64,000 bases of DNA from Endomychus coccineus (GCA_958510875.1 OY294067.1:104266010-104330009); one strand, 5' to 3'; positions 1 through 11,997 are shown, numbered from the stretch's first letter. Numbers and translations are program-made. Notes: generated by a model from the letters alone, not told the origin.

Positions 1-1930
1 TTAATATTTATTTTATTTAAGAACCGTATAATGTTTATCAATGATAGATAAATATAATAGCAGCAATGATAACGAAAAAAATAAGGAGTCACTACCTGGA
101 AAATTTTCAAGTTGAACTTTATGTAGGACGTAGTACTTTTTATAGAGTCTGGCAATTTATCGTATGATTTGATACCTGCATAACGAAGGTACAGTTCTGA
201 GTTAGTTTTTTCTAATAAATTTGACTATATTGAAAATATAAAAAGAATGCACCGTGAGTAGAGATGAACTGGTACATCTGTGACCTACAATTAGAATCAT
301 TTTCCTGCTATTGTTCAAATTTGCTCTTATCTTATGAGCATGAATCTTCACACGTTATTGTACTATCATACAAGGATAGACTTTCAGGAATGTAAGATGT
401 AAGTTGAGTAAATCTAAAAATGGCCCAGTTTACCAAACCTATAAATTTTACAGCCCACTACCTTACAATCTGAGGTTAATTCCATTGAATTTATTCAAAA
501 CGTGTATATTTTTCAAATAGCACATGTGTTTTATAATATTGATGATTTTCTCAAATTATATGATAGTATGCGTAGTTATCTTTTATATTGACATAAAGAT
601 CTAAAATAGTTGAATTTCTACTGACTTGTGTAAAAATACCTTGTATTTATTAACATCATATAAATTACATTTTACCATTGCTACCGCATGGATGCAATGA
701 GCGGGAGCACCTTTGAATTAGTACCAACCTGTTGCCAACTGGCATATAAATTCTCGCATTTTTGTATCAAATAATGTCATACATTTCTCAAAAATTATCA
801 ATTCTAGTCGCTTTGTAGCTTGTATTATTGTAATAAGAATCAATCGGTAAATTTGTAAAAGTTATTGAGATTTTAAATTTGCCATTTTCATTACTTTTAC
901 ACTATTATTCAGAAAGATTTTAAAATTGATCTACTTTTATGAATTGGTTCTGAAGATAATCGACATAGAGCATTCGCAATTCTTTTTTCAATTTGATAAA
1001 GCAAAGTTGATATCAACTTTCGGTGTGAAAAGAAGCAACCATGTATATCTTCAGTCAATTTAAGAAACATTTTTCAAATACAAAACGTTTCAGTTATATT
1101 CTTTCATTCTAATATAACACATGTATTACGTAACCTCTTGTTTCAAAATATTATCCTGTACGATAATTGAAAATTCAAATACTTACAATTCTACGAGATT
1201 ATTTTTTGAAATGTAACGTAGATCAAACAACGAAGAGGTCTACCAAAAATAAACATAATTTCCAACGTACCAAATTAATATTGAGAAAAATCTGTGCCAT
1301 CAGCTGTCCTTGCTCTTTAGGCATCATAATCCCAGAGTATGATTCTTGAGATTCGACTATGTTATTTTAACAGAAGTGCATCAAGTTTATTGTGATATGT
1401 AGCAGATGAGGGTGTAATTTTACTGAACATGGATGGATTGCTACTGTCGTTCCATTTTGCATTTGTTCTTCAACTAAGACTTACTAATTCCAAGAGCTCA
1501 CAGGAAGTAAGATTAATAACTCCATGTTCCATAAATGCTGAAAGGTTGCAAAAGTAGCACGTTCTAATTTCCGTTGAAGAAGATGAAGAAAATCAAGTTG
1601 ACTTATTTCATTCTCTTTCATCGCTTCGAAAGGCACATCCCCTTGCAGAACCGTGTTTTAGTAGAATCATTTATTTCAGTCAGAAAACAATAAGCCGGAT
1701 AGAAAATTCCTGGCAACGTGTTTCTGGAGATCTTACGTAAATTGCGATGTGGGATAGGATGAAAATAAACCGATAAAACTGTAAGGAACAATTTGAGAAA
1801 ATGAACACAATTGTAAGCTTTCCAGTGCTGTTGTTCCCTCCAGAACACATTTCCCCATCTACAAATTTATCAATGTCAGAGATAGTTGAGTATGCAGAAT
1901 GTTGACATTATAATGGCATGTTTTATAGAT
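1..1930. other. AT-rich stretch without recognisable gene
   Basis: I see no coding signal, RNA gene or repeat boundary that I can support here. The open frames at 1167-1349 and 1618-1848 are short, lack known motifs and have composition like their surroundings. The stretch may be old intergenic or intronic sequence. Confidence 0.5.
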
Positions 1931-1941
1931 GTCTATGTTAC

Positions 1942-2632
1942 GGTGAATGTAATGATTATTTATTATGAATAATCTCCAGCACATACCGGTGAATTGTATT
2001 AATTGACATTAATACAGCGTGCTTTCTAGCGGTTATAGTAAAACGGCGTTCATAATAGACTTTCTCGGAGATTATGCATAAGCTCCGGTGAATATGAATA
2101 ATCTCATTACACTTGGTGAATATGATCAATTTATCGAAATAATCGGTTATTATGAATAATCTCCAGTACACAACGGTGAATATTATTAATTGTCATTAAT
2201 ACAGCGTGCTTTCTAGCGGTTATAGTAAAACGGCGTTCATAATAGACTTTCTCGGAGATTATGCATAAGCTCCGGTGAATATGAATAATCCCATTACACT
2301 TGGTGAATATGATCAATTTATCGAAATAATCGGTTATTATGAATAATCTCCAGTACACAACGGTGAATATTATTAATAGTCATTAATACAGCGTGCTTTC
2401 TAGCGGTTATAGTAAAACGGCGTTCATAATAGACTTTCTCGGAGATTATGCATAAGCTCCGGTGAATATGAATAATCCCATTACACTAAGTGAATATGAT
2501 AAATTTAAAAGTAAGCGGTTATTAATGAATAATCTCCAGCACACACCGGTGAACTTTATTAATTAACATTAATACAGCGTTCCTTCTAGAGGTTAAAGTA
2601 AAACGGCGTTCATAAAATGCTTTCTCATACCG
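1942..2632. repeat. 187-bp tandem repeat, about 3.7 copies
   Basis: The marker GAATAATCTCCAG begins at about 1967, 2154, 2341 and 2527, giving steps of 187, 187 and 186 bp. The middle copies are nearly identical. The first is truncated at its start and the last has diverged and breaks off near 2632. Each unit contains an inner variation on GGTGAATATGATC/GGTGAATATGAATAATC, suggesting an older, shorter internal period. The minus-strand frames through it simply repeat the same peptide with the repeat period and are not genes. It looks like a short satellite array. Confidence 0.9.
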
Positions 2633-2833
2633 CAAAACTCCTGTACACCTACTTTCAATACAATACGTTGAAAATAAAATATTTGAGAAAGTTCTATTTC
2701 AAAATTTTGAAACCATGTTCCTCGAAAACGTTTGCCTTATGTTTACATAAGCTTTTATATTATTCTAAAGGTTTTAACGTTAAAGTCCTGATATAAATAA
2801 TTGGAACATCCTCTATATAATATTCTTCATATA

Positions 2834-3755
2834 CAGGGTGTCTCGAATTTTAACCGAGAAAATTCAATAGACGATAGAAAATTTGATTTTGAGCAAAAAA
2901 TTCCTAATAACATGTATGCAGAGACGCTTAGTTTTTGAGTGTTGAAATTGAAAAAAAATTTTCGGTTTCTGCGAATATCTCCGGAACCGTTTATTGTACA
3001 GGAAACAGCTTTTGCAAGCATTTTCTACTCATGGTAAGCTATGTTCTATGTGATACAAAAATTTCTTTTTAGTCATAATTGGTGAAGATTTTGAAGGGGT
3101 AGTGGTGTTTTTCTCCCCAACTTCTACGCCACTGAAAAAAGTACAGTTTTGAGACAACCATTTGAACCGCCAATGTTTTCTACACAAAAAGGTACTTGGT
3201 CATAAGCTCTAAAGTTGACCGTTTCCGAGAAAAATGAACTTTTATGTTGAAAAACATGTCAATTTTTCGGTTTTGTTACTTGTTCTAACGTTTGAATGAA
3301 TTTTGATTAATTAGAAAGAATTGACCATGTTTTCCAACATAAAATTTTTCTCAAAAACGGTCAATTTTAGAGATTATGACCAGGAGTACCTTTTTTGTGT
3401 AAAAGACATTGGCGGTTCAAATGGTTGTCTCAAAACCGTACTTCTTCCAGTGGCGTAGAAGTTGGAGAGAAAAACACCCACTACCCCTTCAAAATCTTCA
3501 CCAATTGGAACTAGAAAAAAAAATTCATCTCACAGAACATAGCTTACCATGAGTAGAAAATGCTTGCAAAAGCTGTTCCCTGTACGATAAACGGTTCCGG
3601 AGATATTCGCAAAAAACGAAATTTTTTTTCAATTTCAACACCCTGTATCTCAAAAACTAAGCGTCCCTGCATATACGTTATCAGAAATTTTTTGCTCAAA
3701 ATCAAATTTTCTATCGTCTATCAAATTTTCCCGGCTAAAATCTGAGACATCCGTA
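2834..3755. mobile_element. Foldback element, copy 1 (~0.92 kb palindrome)
   Basis: The left end CAGGGTGTCTCGAATTTTAA is matched in inverted form by the right end near 3735-3755. The two arms (about 2834-3250 and 3330-3755) are reverse complements over about 400 bp, including a stretch near CCCCAACTTCTACGCC and its complement. A short non-palindromic spacer lies near 3250-3330. There is no transposase. A second copy lies at 10449-11350. The CAGGGTGTC terminus resembles ends of some IS630/Tc1/mariner-class elements, including the mariner at 26.4 kb, so a non-autonomous foldback or MITE is my inference. The right end abuts the 3' tail of a LINE. Confidence 0.85.
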
Positions 3756-4084
3756 TCATGATAATAATAATGATAATAATGGCCTTTATTCATTACTTTT
3801 ACAATTTTGGTTATAATAATTGAAGTGTATATACTTAAATAAACGAACAATGCTCACTAAAGCCGAGGCTTGTACTTGAGAACAGAAAAAAAATACAAAA
3901 TATTAAAATGAACGAATGAATATTGAATCAGTAGCCTATAATAAAAATGTAAATATATGAATATACAAACGCTATGAAATTGGAGGGAATAAATAATCTA
4001 ACTTAATAATCTACACATTAATTATTGAATTTAAAAATCGATAAACACACGTAATTTGTAGTAATATGATTGATTTCTTTGTAA

Positions 4085-4262
4085 TACATCGAAACGCATA
4101 CATACACATTAATACATATACATACATATATACATATTCATACATACATACATACACATATACATATATGATCACAATATATAACCCAAAAGTCCAAATT
4201 TTTTTTTCTTTCAATTTTTTTTCAACATGTACACACACATATACATATACATGTACATATAA
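4085..4262. repeat. TACATA/CATACA microsatellite
   Basis: Two blocks of TACATA- and ACATAC-type short repeats (4085-4165 and 4229-4262) lie inside the 3' UTR of the minus-strand LINE. They create spurious Tyr/Val-rich frames on both strands. Confidence 0.85.
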
Positions 4263-4415
4263 ATACAATATTTTTAGTTATTATTAACTTAACTTTTTAT
4301 ATTACATTCTCAACTTATAACTGATTGCGAATTCTTTATATATATTTCATTATGGATTGCATTTCTTTCTAGTGACATAATATGATTGTAAAATTTTTTT
4401 TTGAAGATACTTGAC

Positions 4416-6690
4416 TTAGAATTTGTTATATGTTTTCGGTAAATTGTTGTATAATGTTGGTGCTAAGAATGCATAAGATCTTTGTCCGATGGTCTTATGT
4501 GCAAATGTGGGTAAGTAAAAATACATTCTATTTCTTGTATTATGTTCATGCATGTTCAAATTCGATAATTTTTTCTTCAGGTGCTCTCTTTGTAAAATTT
4601 TATAATATAAAAGTTGTCTAGTATCTAACAATTTTGAAATTTCATATAGATTATTACTACGACACTGAAGCGGTTCCTTCATTATAATTCGTATTATTCT
4701 TTTTTTGCACAATTTCCAAAGAATGGATGAGTATCTTATTTGCCCCTCCCCATGATAGCAACCCATACCGTATGTGAGTTTCCACTAGTGAGTAATATAA
4801 TGTTTTTAACTGTTTCAGATCTAAGATGTTTGAATTTATGTAATATATTTTGTAATTTTTCAACAACGAAGCCGATTTGTAAATTCCATTTTAAATGCAG
4901 GTCATCGTGATACCAAGATATTTTATATAGGCCTTGGTTTTTATTTCAATTTTTTTTACTTTTTCAGATTAACACGTAAGTTGTCGAAGTCAGGCATTCT
5001 TAGGTAGGCCAAATGGAATGAAAAAAGTTTTTGTGAAATTTATGGTGAGTAACTTATGATCAAACCATTCTTTTATATTCAATAAATCTAACTCTGCTTT
5101 AAACTTTAGAACATGCCATGTTGAGTCTCCGTAGAATATTACCGTGTGGTCTGCGAAGCTTATTATTTCACCAGTAGTTTTGATAAAAAATATATTGTTA
5201 AGATATATGTTGAATAAAATTGAGCCGATCACTGTACCTTGCGGAATTCCATATTTTACAGTGGAAAACTCGCTCACAGACTCTTGTATTTTAACACATC
5301 TGATAAATAACTCTCGAACAATTTTAATTCGTTATTTCTGACGCCTATATCTTGTAATGTTAGCAGCAAATCTTTATGTGAAACAATATCAAATGCATTT
5401 TTTAAGTCAATAAATACACATAGTGATTTTTGACCTCTGTCTAATGAGCTATATATCAAATATGTTAATTGCAACATTGCATCTTCAGTCGATGTGTTTT
5501 GTTTAAATCCGTATTGCTGTTCAGATACTAAATCGAATTTTTTGACAAATGACGTTAAACGTTGCTTGAGGATCTTTTCTATAATCTTTGTTATATTAGA
5601 AATAAGTGAAATTGGTCTGTAATTTTCCAATCTTAATTTCTCTCTCTTTCTATATAACGGCTTCATCACGGTTACTTTACACTTGCTTGGAAATTCACCA
5701 GTCTGAAAAATTCTATCTAGTATGTATGCTATAAGTTTTGAAATTATTTCTGTGATTAGTTTTAGTTGTTCAGCTCTTATTCCGTCATAACCTACAGCTT
5801 TTCTATTTTTTAGTGTTTGTACAATATTTTCTACTCCTTTTTGATCTGTGGGAAAAAGGTAAAATGAATGGTGATCGAAGATTTTCAATTTCTTTTCCTT
5901 ATTCTAACTTGATATGTGCATTTTTCAACTGTTTTGCTTATTGTGTTCACGAATCCATCCATCATCAAATTGACATCTTGCGATTGGTAAATAAATTTCC
6001 AAGAATGTTGTGAAATTATACTTATAATAAATTTTGGTTTGTTAAATCGTTTTATCAGTTTGTATGAGTATCGGGGTTAGGTTCCTGAGACTTATTTGTC
6101 ATTATAACTTGACACGATATTGGATAATGATCAATGATCAGTAATAGAAGACCTTATAGCAATTGGCAGAATTATATCTGTTATATCTGTTTTAGATTTC
6201 AAAAATATATGATTTATACAGGACTTTGAATTTCCTATTACCCTTGTAGATTCATTGATGGTTGAGATATACCCATTTTCACTCATTATATTTATATATT
6301 CATCAACATATCTCTCAGTATTTGATATATTTATGTCAAGATCACCTATGAAAAAACTATAACCAGTGTTATCTTTCTTTGAATTCATATATAAATCGAG
6401 ATTATTATTAAAATCAATAGGATTTTAGTTTCGCGAGCGGTATATAGCTAATATATCAAATGTTTCGATAAGCTTTCTGATATAAATTATCACACCATCA
6501 TTCTTATTAATATCTCCTCTATTATATATCATATTATAGTTACATAATTCATATAATTTTGTTTCTACAATATCCCAGGTTTCAGTTAGAACAATGTACA
6601 ATTTGACCCAAAATGTTTTTTCATTCGATCTGGTTCTAATTCTTGATGATTGAGGAATGCTTTCTGTTGGTTTGAGTTTTTCAATATTTT
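4416..6690 (-). pseudogene. LINE ORF2: endonuclease and reverse transcriptase, broken
   Basis: The protein would nick target DNA and copy the element RNA at the nick. The endonuclease part (frame 6131-6388 and upstream) shows GDLDINI, then SKSCINHIF where SCIDHIF is usual, and ITDH near its end. The reverse transcriptase (5274-5888) shows KAVGYDGI, NYRPISLISN, QQYGFKQNTSTEDA and VFIDLKNAFD. It continues after a frameshift in 4990-5277 with GIPQGTVIGSILFNIYLN and SFADHTVIFY. The last motif should read (Y/F)ADD; the second aspartate is His, so catalysis should be lost. Frames 4657-4866 and 4416-4766 carry the C-terminal part, with HIRYGLLSWGG and NTRNRMYFYLPT. At least three frameshifts separate these pieces. 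Confidence 0.85.
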
Positions 6691-6696
6691 TCTTAA

Positions 6697-7251
6697 CTAG
6701 CTGTGATTCTCTTGTGTGATGTCTGTGTTGTCATTTTCCTTTATTTCATGTTCACTATCTTCCTGTATGTTTTGGTTAATTGTGGGGGTGGCAGGAGCAC
6801 TTTGTGGTCTTGCAACAAGTTCAAAATTAATTTCCTGATCCTTGTTTTCGCTAGTTAGTTGTTCAGCTGTGTAAACGTCATCCCCAATATATAATTTGTT
6901 ACCTTTTATGTGACACTTGCGCTTCTTTTCACGAGCTTGCTTCAGATGTTCCCTTAAGATTCCTTGTTCCTTCAGTTGCTTTAGAAATATATCGTGGTTT
7001 ATATATATTTTTGTATTTTTCGATTTGTCGCAGTTTGTTAATACCTCCAATTTAGTTAGGTATGATATAAATTCAACAACAATTCTCGTATTTCCCTTTC
7101 TACTTTTTAGTTCATATATATTATTAATTTGTTGTTCGCTTATTTCTAACTGTAAAGTCTCATTGAGCTTATTTAATGTGGCTTTAGTAATGTTAATTTC
7201 ATCATTTGCATCATATCCAAAAATTACAATGTTATTTTTACGTTTGGTCAA
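6697..7251 (-). pseudogene. LINE ORF1 (RNA-binding/coiled-coil protein), distal part
   Basis: This frame encodes 184 aa beginning MTKRKNNIVIFG, typical of the region after the coiled coil in insect LINE ORF1 proteins. It also contains ILREHLKQAREKKRKCHIKG, a motif I recognise from this group. ORF1 proteins bind element RNA and form the ribonucleoprotein. Upstream, across a frameshift in a T7 run on the plus strand (7267-7273), the frame continues with KISKQQQTEIEIL. It then crosses the Crypton insertion and resumes at 8460 with FDEKFELLHEETKVIRIEL, starting at the ATG on 8547-8545. The charged heptad-like stretch fits a coiled coil. The gene is therefore one ORF1 split by a DNA transposon. 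Confidence 0.75.
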
Positions 7252-7314
7252 TTCAAGAAATTCTACTTTTTTTCAGAATTTCAATTTCTGTTTGCTGTTG
7301 TTTGGATATCTTCA

Positions 7315-8459
7315 CTTATAATATCACAAGAGCTTAAATTACTTTCTTAAAATATTCGTGCCCGAAAGAAAATTTCCAGGAATAATTTAAGCTTGCGTGG
7401 TATTCGGTAAGAAAATTTCACACCATAATTTGGAAAAAATTATTAATCCAATCTGACATTTTAAATTAATTTCACTGCTTGTCAAGTCCACCATGTTTCG
7501 TTAAATAAAAAATATTACCAACTTTAGTTACACCAAATGCTAAAACTCAGATGGGTATTAGATCAGTCTATCGCCCTTTCATAATTTTAGGTCACTAAAG
7601 GTGGTAGAAATGTATTTTTTGTTAAAGTAATCCATAACACTTCTAATGTAAAAAATATAATATTAACATGGTTTGTTGCAGTAGGTGGCCGTGATATAGG
7701 CGGCCATGCTTTTGACAGATGAGGTTTATATTGGTAAATTACATTGAGTTACTGTATAGTAAACCAGCAAACAAAGATATTCTTATGTAAAACATTTCTT
7801 GTAAGCATTTGCGTTAAACAATTTGAGAAAAATGAAATGCTTTGAAAAGTACAATTTATGTAAATACTGCAAAGGGTTGAGTCAAGTGCAAATATGTCAT
7901 CCAAAATTAATATATTTAACGAATTTAATGGGAGATTGCGACCAGGAAGCGTTAGAGTTGAATGGTTTGTTTACGAAAATCCAAGAAAGTCTGCTGCAGA
8001 TGTCAAGTAAATATGGCCTTTTGCGTAAAAGAGATTTGAACAAAATTGTTTCAAAATATTACATATATGTCTTAAAACACAGACATCTAATTAATTCGTC
8101 ACCTTCCTATTCACCATTAAGAAGAGAGGATGGGTTAGAATTCAAACAACATTTAAATCTTACTATGTTTGGAGATCCTACGTTTTTTGAAATATAAATT
8201 GTTAATGCATAATAATTAAACAAATTTGTGTTTTCTGTTTAATGAAACTTTATAGCGAATAATAAATAATAATGTTGATTCTTATAGAAATTTTGCATTA
8301 TTCACAGGTATATCTACAATATTTAATGGTTGTAGATCATATGTTGACCTTTTCAACTGCCAAAAAATTTCCACTTAAATATCGTGGCGCTAGTTGCCAT
8401 GGTAACTAGTCAAAATTAAGGCATCTTATTGGTTAAAAAGTAGAGGTGTGAAATTTTCA
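7315..8459 (+). mobile_element. Crypton copy A: non-autonomous, with foreign cargo
   Basis: Both ends match Crypton copy B (37543-39417, opposite strand): CTTATAATATCACAAGAGC at the left and GGTGTGAAATTTTCA at the right. Interior homology to B covers 7315-7487, then jumps over B's recombinase genes to 7490-7601, then resumes at 8349-8459. Between 7602 and 8348 lies about 747 bp absent from B, with one clear ORF. The element sits inside the ORF1 of the surrounding LINE: LINE sequence ends with GGATATCTTCA on the left and resumes with ATTCAATTC on the right. TTCA is present at both junctions. Cryptons move by tyrosine recombinase through short shared cores rather than by staggered cuts, so this junction is as expected. 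Confidence 0.75.
7832..8197 (+). CDS. Unknown 121-aa protein carried by Crypton A
   Basis: I do not recognise this family. From the first ATG the protein begins MKCFEKYNLCKYCKGLS, which has a Cys-x2-Cys pair and a further Cys in QVQICHPKL. It ends DPTFFEI followed by a stop and an AT-rich region with AATAAATAATAATG that could serve polyadenylation. The middle is charged and helix-like (LLRKRDLNKIVSKYYIYVLK). The frame lies entirely in the 747-bp insert that distinguishes copy A from copy B. About 140 bp upstream, a pyrimidine-poor TTTGTTGCAG could be a splice acceptor. It may be captured host sequence or a gene belonging to a longer Crypton subfamily. It could also be a chance ORF, but it has no stops over 120 codons in AT-rich DNA. 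Confidence 0.4.
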   Translation: MKCFEKYNLCKYCKGLSQVQICHPKLIYLTNLMGDCDQEALELNGLFTKIQESLLQMSSKYGLLRKRDLNKIVSKYYIYVLKHRHLINSSPSYSPLRREDGLEFKQHLNLTMFGDPTFFEI

Positions 8460-9379
8460 ATTCAATTCTTATAACTTTAGTTTCTTCGTGTAGCAATTCG
8501 AATTTCTCGTCGAAGTAGGTTTTTATTTCATTGAAGGTAGCTTGCATTATAATTTCACGTTTCTTGCAGTGATAATTTCTCCAATCAGTAACAGCTGTTT
8601 CAGATTTTATGTGGTTAGTTGTAATATTATAACGTTGTATTACTTTATAATGTACTTGTTCTATTACTTACATAGTACTTTGTATAATTAATATTATTCC
8701 AAGATTTTATTCTTTGCACATGTCTTCATGAATTTTTTAACACATAATGTTCCGTATTAACTCTTATTTTTTTACGATTTAATCGCAGCACAATTTATCA
8801 TGACTACACCTAAATATATTATTATCAAAACTTGATATATGAATAGGTTGTGTTCTTTGCGTCCAAACAACAAACATATTTGGGAAAAATTATTTTAAAT
8901 CGATTTTCGTAGCTTCCCAAATCCTCGAATATTAGAGAATCTGTTCAAGTTCATTATGATACAGTCTAAGATTGCGCTATAACAATTAACTTGACTGGAA
9001 TAGTTCCAACACAAACAAAATCCCTTCATCAAAATTTATTGTTTTTCATTGTACTTTTCCAGAAAGCAATTACAATAGAAAAAATGAAATGTGATCATTT
9101 GATCCGTGAATTTCCTCACTTTCGAACTCCTGCGGGTCAAATGTCAATGAAGAGAAAATATATTGGAATCGATTTAGAAATCGCTAATAAAAGAAGTTAT
9201 ATTGTACTCCATGTTACATTGAAATTTCATTGAAATGGTCTAAATGATGTATTTCACAGTTATACTGACACCTGCTTTCAGGTAGACTTTCGAAATTATT
9301 CACACTATAATATAACCTGTTTTATACTGACACTTGCTATCACATGAACTATCAAAATTTACCACATAGTACCTAAGGA

Positions 9380-9780
9380 CATCAAATCGATGACGTTACC
9401 TGAACCTTAAAATTAGTATTTCGAACACTTCTGAGAATTAAATATATACGTGTGATACATATTTATAACAAGAAAAATACGGTCAACACTTTGGTTAAGT
9501 GAAATACTGAAATTCCATTTGATGAAGATGGATGTCAAAAATACTACTCGTACCGGGGCTACCGCACCCAAAAACAATACGGTTCCTATTTTCACCATTA
9601 TAAAGCGATCTGCAAATATTCAAATCCGTACGACTAGGACGAATGAAATCGGTGAATCTAGTCTAGATCGCTCAAAACTGATATATCCGTGAAAATCCCG
9701 AAATGTTCACCCTACATACTACCTGTAGAGAGGAAAGTAATAACGTTGTGACGTTTTCATCAAGCATATTTCAGAACCGG
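9380..9780. repeat. Dispersed repeat, paired with 56990-57300
   Basis: The segment containing GAAGATGGATGTCAAAAATA, then a CCAAAAACAATACG-type block, then TTTTCACCA and AAGCGATCTGC recurs at about 57140-57210 with few changes. The 57-kb copy is flanked by a CCTGAAGAAGTCTCCGAAAT-type sequence on its minus strand, which I associate with Penelope-like element flanks. No coding potential is seen. Confidence 0.6.
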
Positions 9781-10448
9781 AAGTTAATAAATTTGTGATT
9801 GAAGGAATTAATATAAAAACAAATTGGAATCTATTAAGTAAATTGGATTATATCTTCACACGTTGTTTTATTTAGTGGAATACTGAGAAAACTTTCTACT
9901 CAATGGAAAAAGGTAATCTGATAAATTTAATAAGTAACTCAGCAAGCCTCTAAGTTAAATTCCTAAATAGCTTTCGCTCCGTTTTGTGCTTCCATACTAT
10001 TTAACGGGCTGGAAAAGGTGCTACCTAATTGCTGGAACAAGTTGAATAAGCTGATGCTCACTACATGAAGTTTGTTTACTTTTTCCATTCATCCAGTATA
10101 TAAATTCTCATAATCTCCTTTTCATCTCACTAACTTTTCACATTAATCAACACGGACAAGGTATATCGCATTGCACCCATAGTTAATTTCCGCATTCTAT
10201 GAAATTGTGATCTCAGAATCTTATGAAAACATGGATTAATTCCTGAAGTTAATAGCATGTCTCAACGATATAATGAAAACGCATGTTCATTATTATAAAT
10301 ATTTTATTGATTATTGATAGAAAAACACTATCACTCATATCATAAAACACTATTATTGTGACTATATATTCGAGAATACTAGCGTGACATCCTCAGAACG
10401 AAAATTTGGTATCTCATTGTATCTCCGTTGTTATATTGTTTATATATA

Positions 10449-11350
10449 CAGGTTGTCCCAGGTTTTAGTAGCAGAACTTCAACAGCCGATAGAAAATTTG
10501 ATTTTGAGAAAAAAGTTCCTATCAACATATATGCACAGACGCTTAGTTTTTGAGATACAGGGTGTTGAAATTGAAAAAAAAATTTGCAAATATCTCCGAA
10601 ACCGTTCATCGTACAGAGAACAGCTTTTGCAAACATTTCTTACTCATAATAAGCTATGTCCTGTGTGAAAAAAAATTTTTTTCAGTAATGGTTGGTGAAG
10701 ATTTTGAAGGAGTAGTGGGTGTTTTTCTCCCCAACTTCTACGCCACTGGAAAAAGTACGGTTTTGAGACAACCGTTTGAACCGCCAATGTTTCCTACACA
10801 TCTTGGTGATGAGCTCTAAAGTTGAATGTTTTCGAGAAAAATCAACTTTTATGTTGAAATTCTTACTAATTAAACAACACTTATTCAAACATTAGAACAA
10901 GTAACAAAACCAAAAAATTTAACATGTTTTTCAACATAAAAGTTGATTTTTCTCGAAAACGGTCAACTTGAGAGCTTATGATCAGGAGTACCTTTTTTAT
11001 GTAGAAAACAATGGCGGTTCAAGTGGTTGTCTCAAAACTGTTCTTTTTCCAGTGGCGTAGAAGTTGGGGAGAAAAAACCACTACCTCTTCAAAATCTTCA
11101 CCAATCATGGCTACAAAAAAATTATAGCACAGAACAAAGCTTACTTTGAGTAGAAAATGCTTGCAAAAGCTGTTTTCTGTACGACCAACGGTTTCGAAGA
11201 TATTTGCAAAAAACTATTTTTTTTTCAATTTCAACACCCTGTATCTCAAAAACTAAGCGTCTGTGCACATATGTTAATAGGAACTTTTTTTCTGAAAATT
11301 AAATTTTCTATCGACTGTTGAAGTTCTGCTACTAAAACTGGGACACCCTG
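10449..11350. mobile_element. Foldback element, copy 2 (~0.90 kb palindrome)
   Basis: The ends are CAGGTTGTCCCAGGTTTTAG on the left and its near-perfect inverse finishing GGGACACCCTG on the right. The arms are inverted over about 400 bp and match copy 1 at 2834-3755 along their whole length. The short central spacer (about 10855-10930) is the reverse complement of the spacer in copy 1, so the two copies are inserted in opposite orientations. No transposase is encoded. Confidence 0.85.
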
Positions 11351-11997
11351 TTAATCAAAATTATTGCTTACGTTACATTTATCGTATAAGAAAGTATGAT
11401 AGAATCTCACATAAGTTAATCGGTTTGAGTTGAATGCCCTCACTCTTTTTCATTCTGTTATCCTATTTCGGAGACCAGCAAATTTGTATAATAGAATACG
11501 GTTTCGGACGGATATATATAATTTGAATGTCAGACACAAATTAACAATCACTCCTCCTCTGCATAAGTCTTATAGCTTCAAACGATGTTTTTCATATCAA
11601 ATATATAAGTTGTATAATGAAGTCCCGAACAATTTCAAACTAAATAAAATATCGTTTTTCAAGAAAAATATGTATAATATACTGTTTCAGAAACAAACCG
11701 ATGAGAATCAAGTGAGATAGTTTATTACCGATGTATTATCTTTAATAAGCTAGTAATTTCAAAATGTTATAATGACAGAAACTAGATTAAGTCAGAATGT
11801 AGGCATTTAGTTCATATTACCGGAATTTATTATTTTAGGGTTTAAGTGGTAGATCGAGGGTGGTTCGCTGTCCGCTTGAACTTCGCCCTAAGATTTCCAA
11901 GTTAGTTGTTCATATTAAAGTAATATTCTCTTTATGTAATATACCGGTTGTAACAACTATTTTATGGAAATAAAGATGTATTATTATTATTATTATA
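11351..11997 (+). mobile_element. 5'-truncated LINE, 3' end only
   Basis: The open frame 11430-11720 (96 codons, first ATG internal) ends in the C-terminal region typical of Jockey/CR1 ORF2 proteins: LTITPPLHKSYSFKRCFSYQ followed by IYKLYNEVPNNFK. After the stop comes about 270 bp of 3' UTR, then AATAAAGATG-like sequence and a TTATTATTATTATTA tail ending near 11997. The tail unit is the same type as in the LINE at 3756. The left edge coincides with the end of foldback copy 2. Severe 5' truncation is normal for LINE insertions. Confidence 0.75.

Larger units (their letters stand above)
3756..8700 (-). mobile_element. Jockey/CR1-like non-LTR retrotransposon (LINE), decayed
   Basis: Reading the minus strand gives, in order, a coiled-coil ORF1 (about 8547 to 6697, interrupted by Crypton A), an apurinic-like endonuclease (about 6690-5890), a reverse transcriptase (about 5888-4700) and a C-terminal region (to 4416). 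A 3' UTR follows and ends at 3756-3790 in a short tail of ATT/ATC units after AATAAAGGCC. This order is that of Jockey/CR1-group LINEs; I cannot place the clade without a tree. The 5' end is uncertain: open frame continues upstream of the first ORF1 methionine to about 8660. Several frameshifts and a substituted catalytic residue show it is inactive. The 3' end lies directly against foldback copy 1. Confidence 0.85.

Noticed and set aside
1956..2358. Two similar minus-strand frames MYWRLFIITDYFDKL...
   Set aside because: They repeat with the 187-bp satellite period and are not a gene family.
4011..4287. Overlapping Tyr/Val-rich frames on both strands
   Set aside because: Produced by TACATA/CATACA microsatellite in a LINE 3' UTR.
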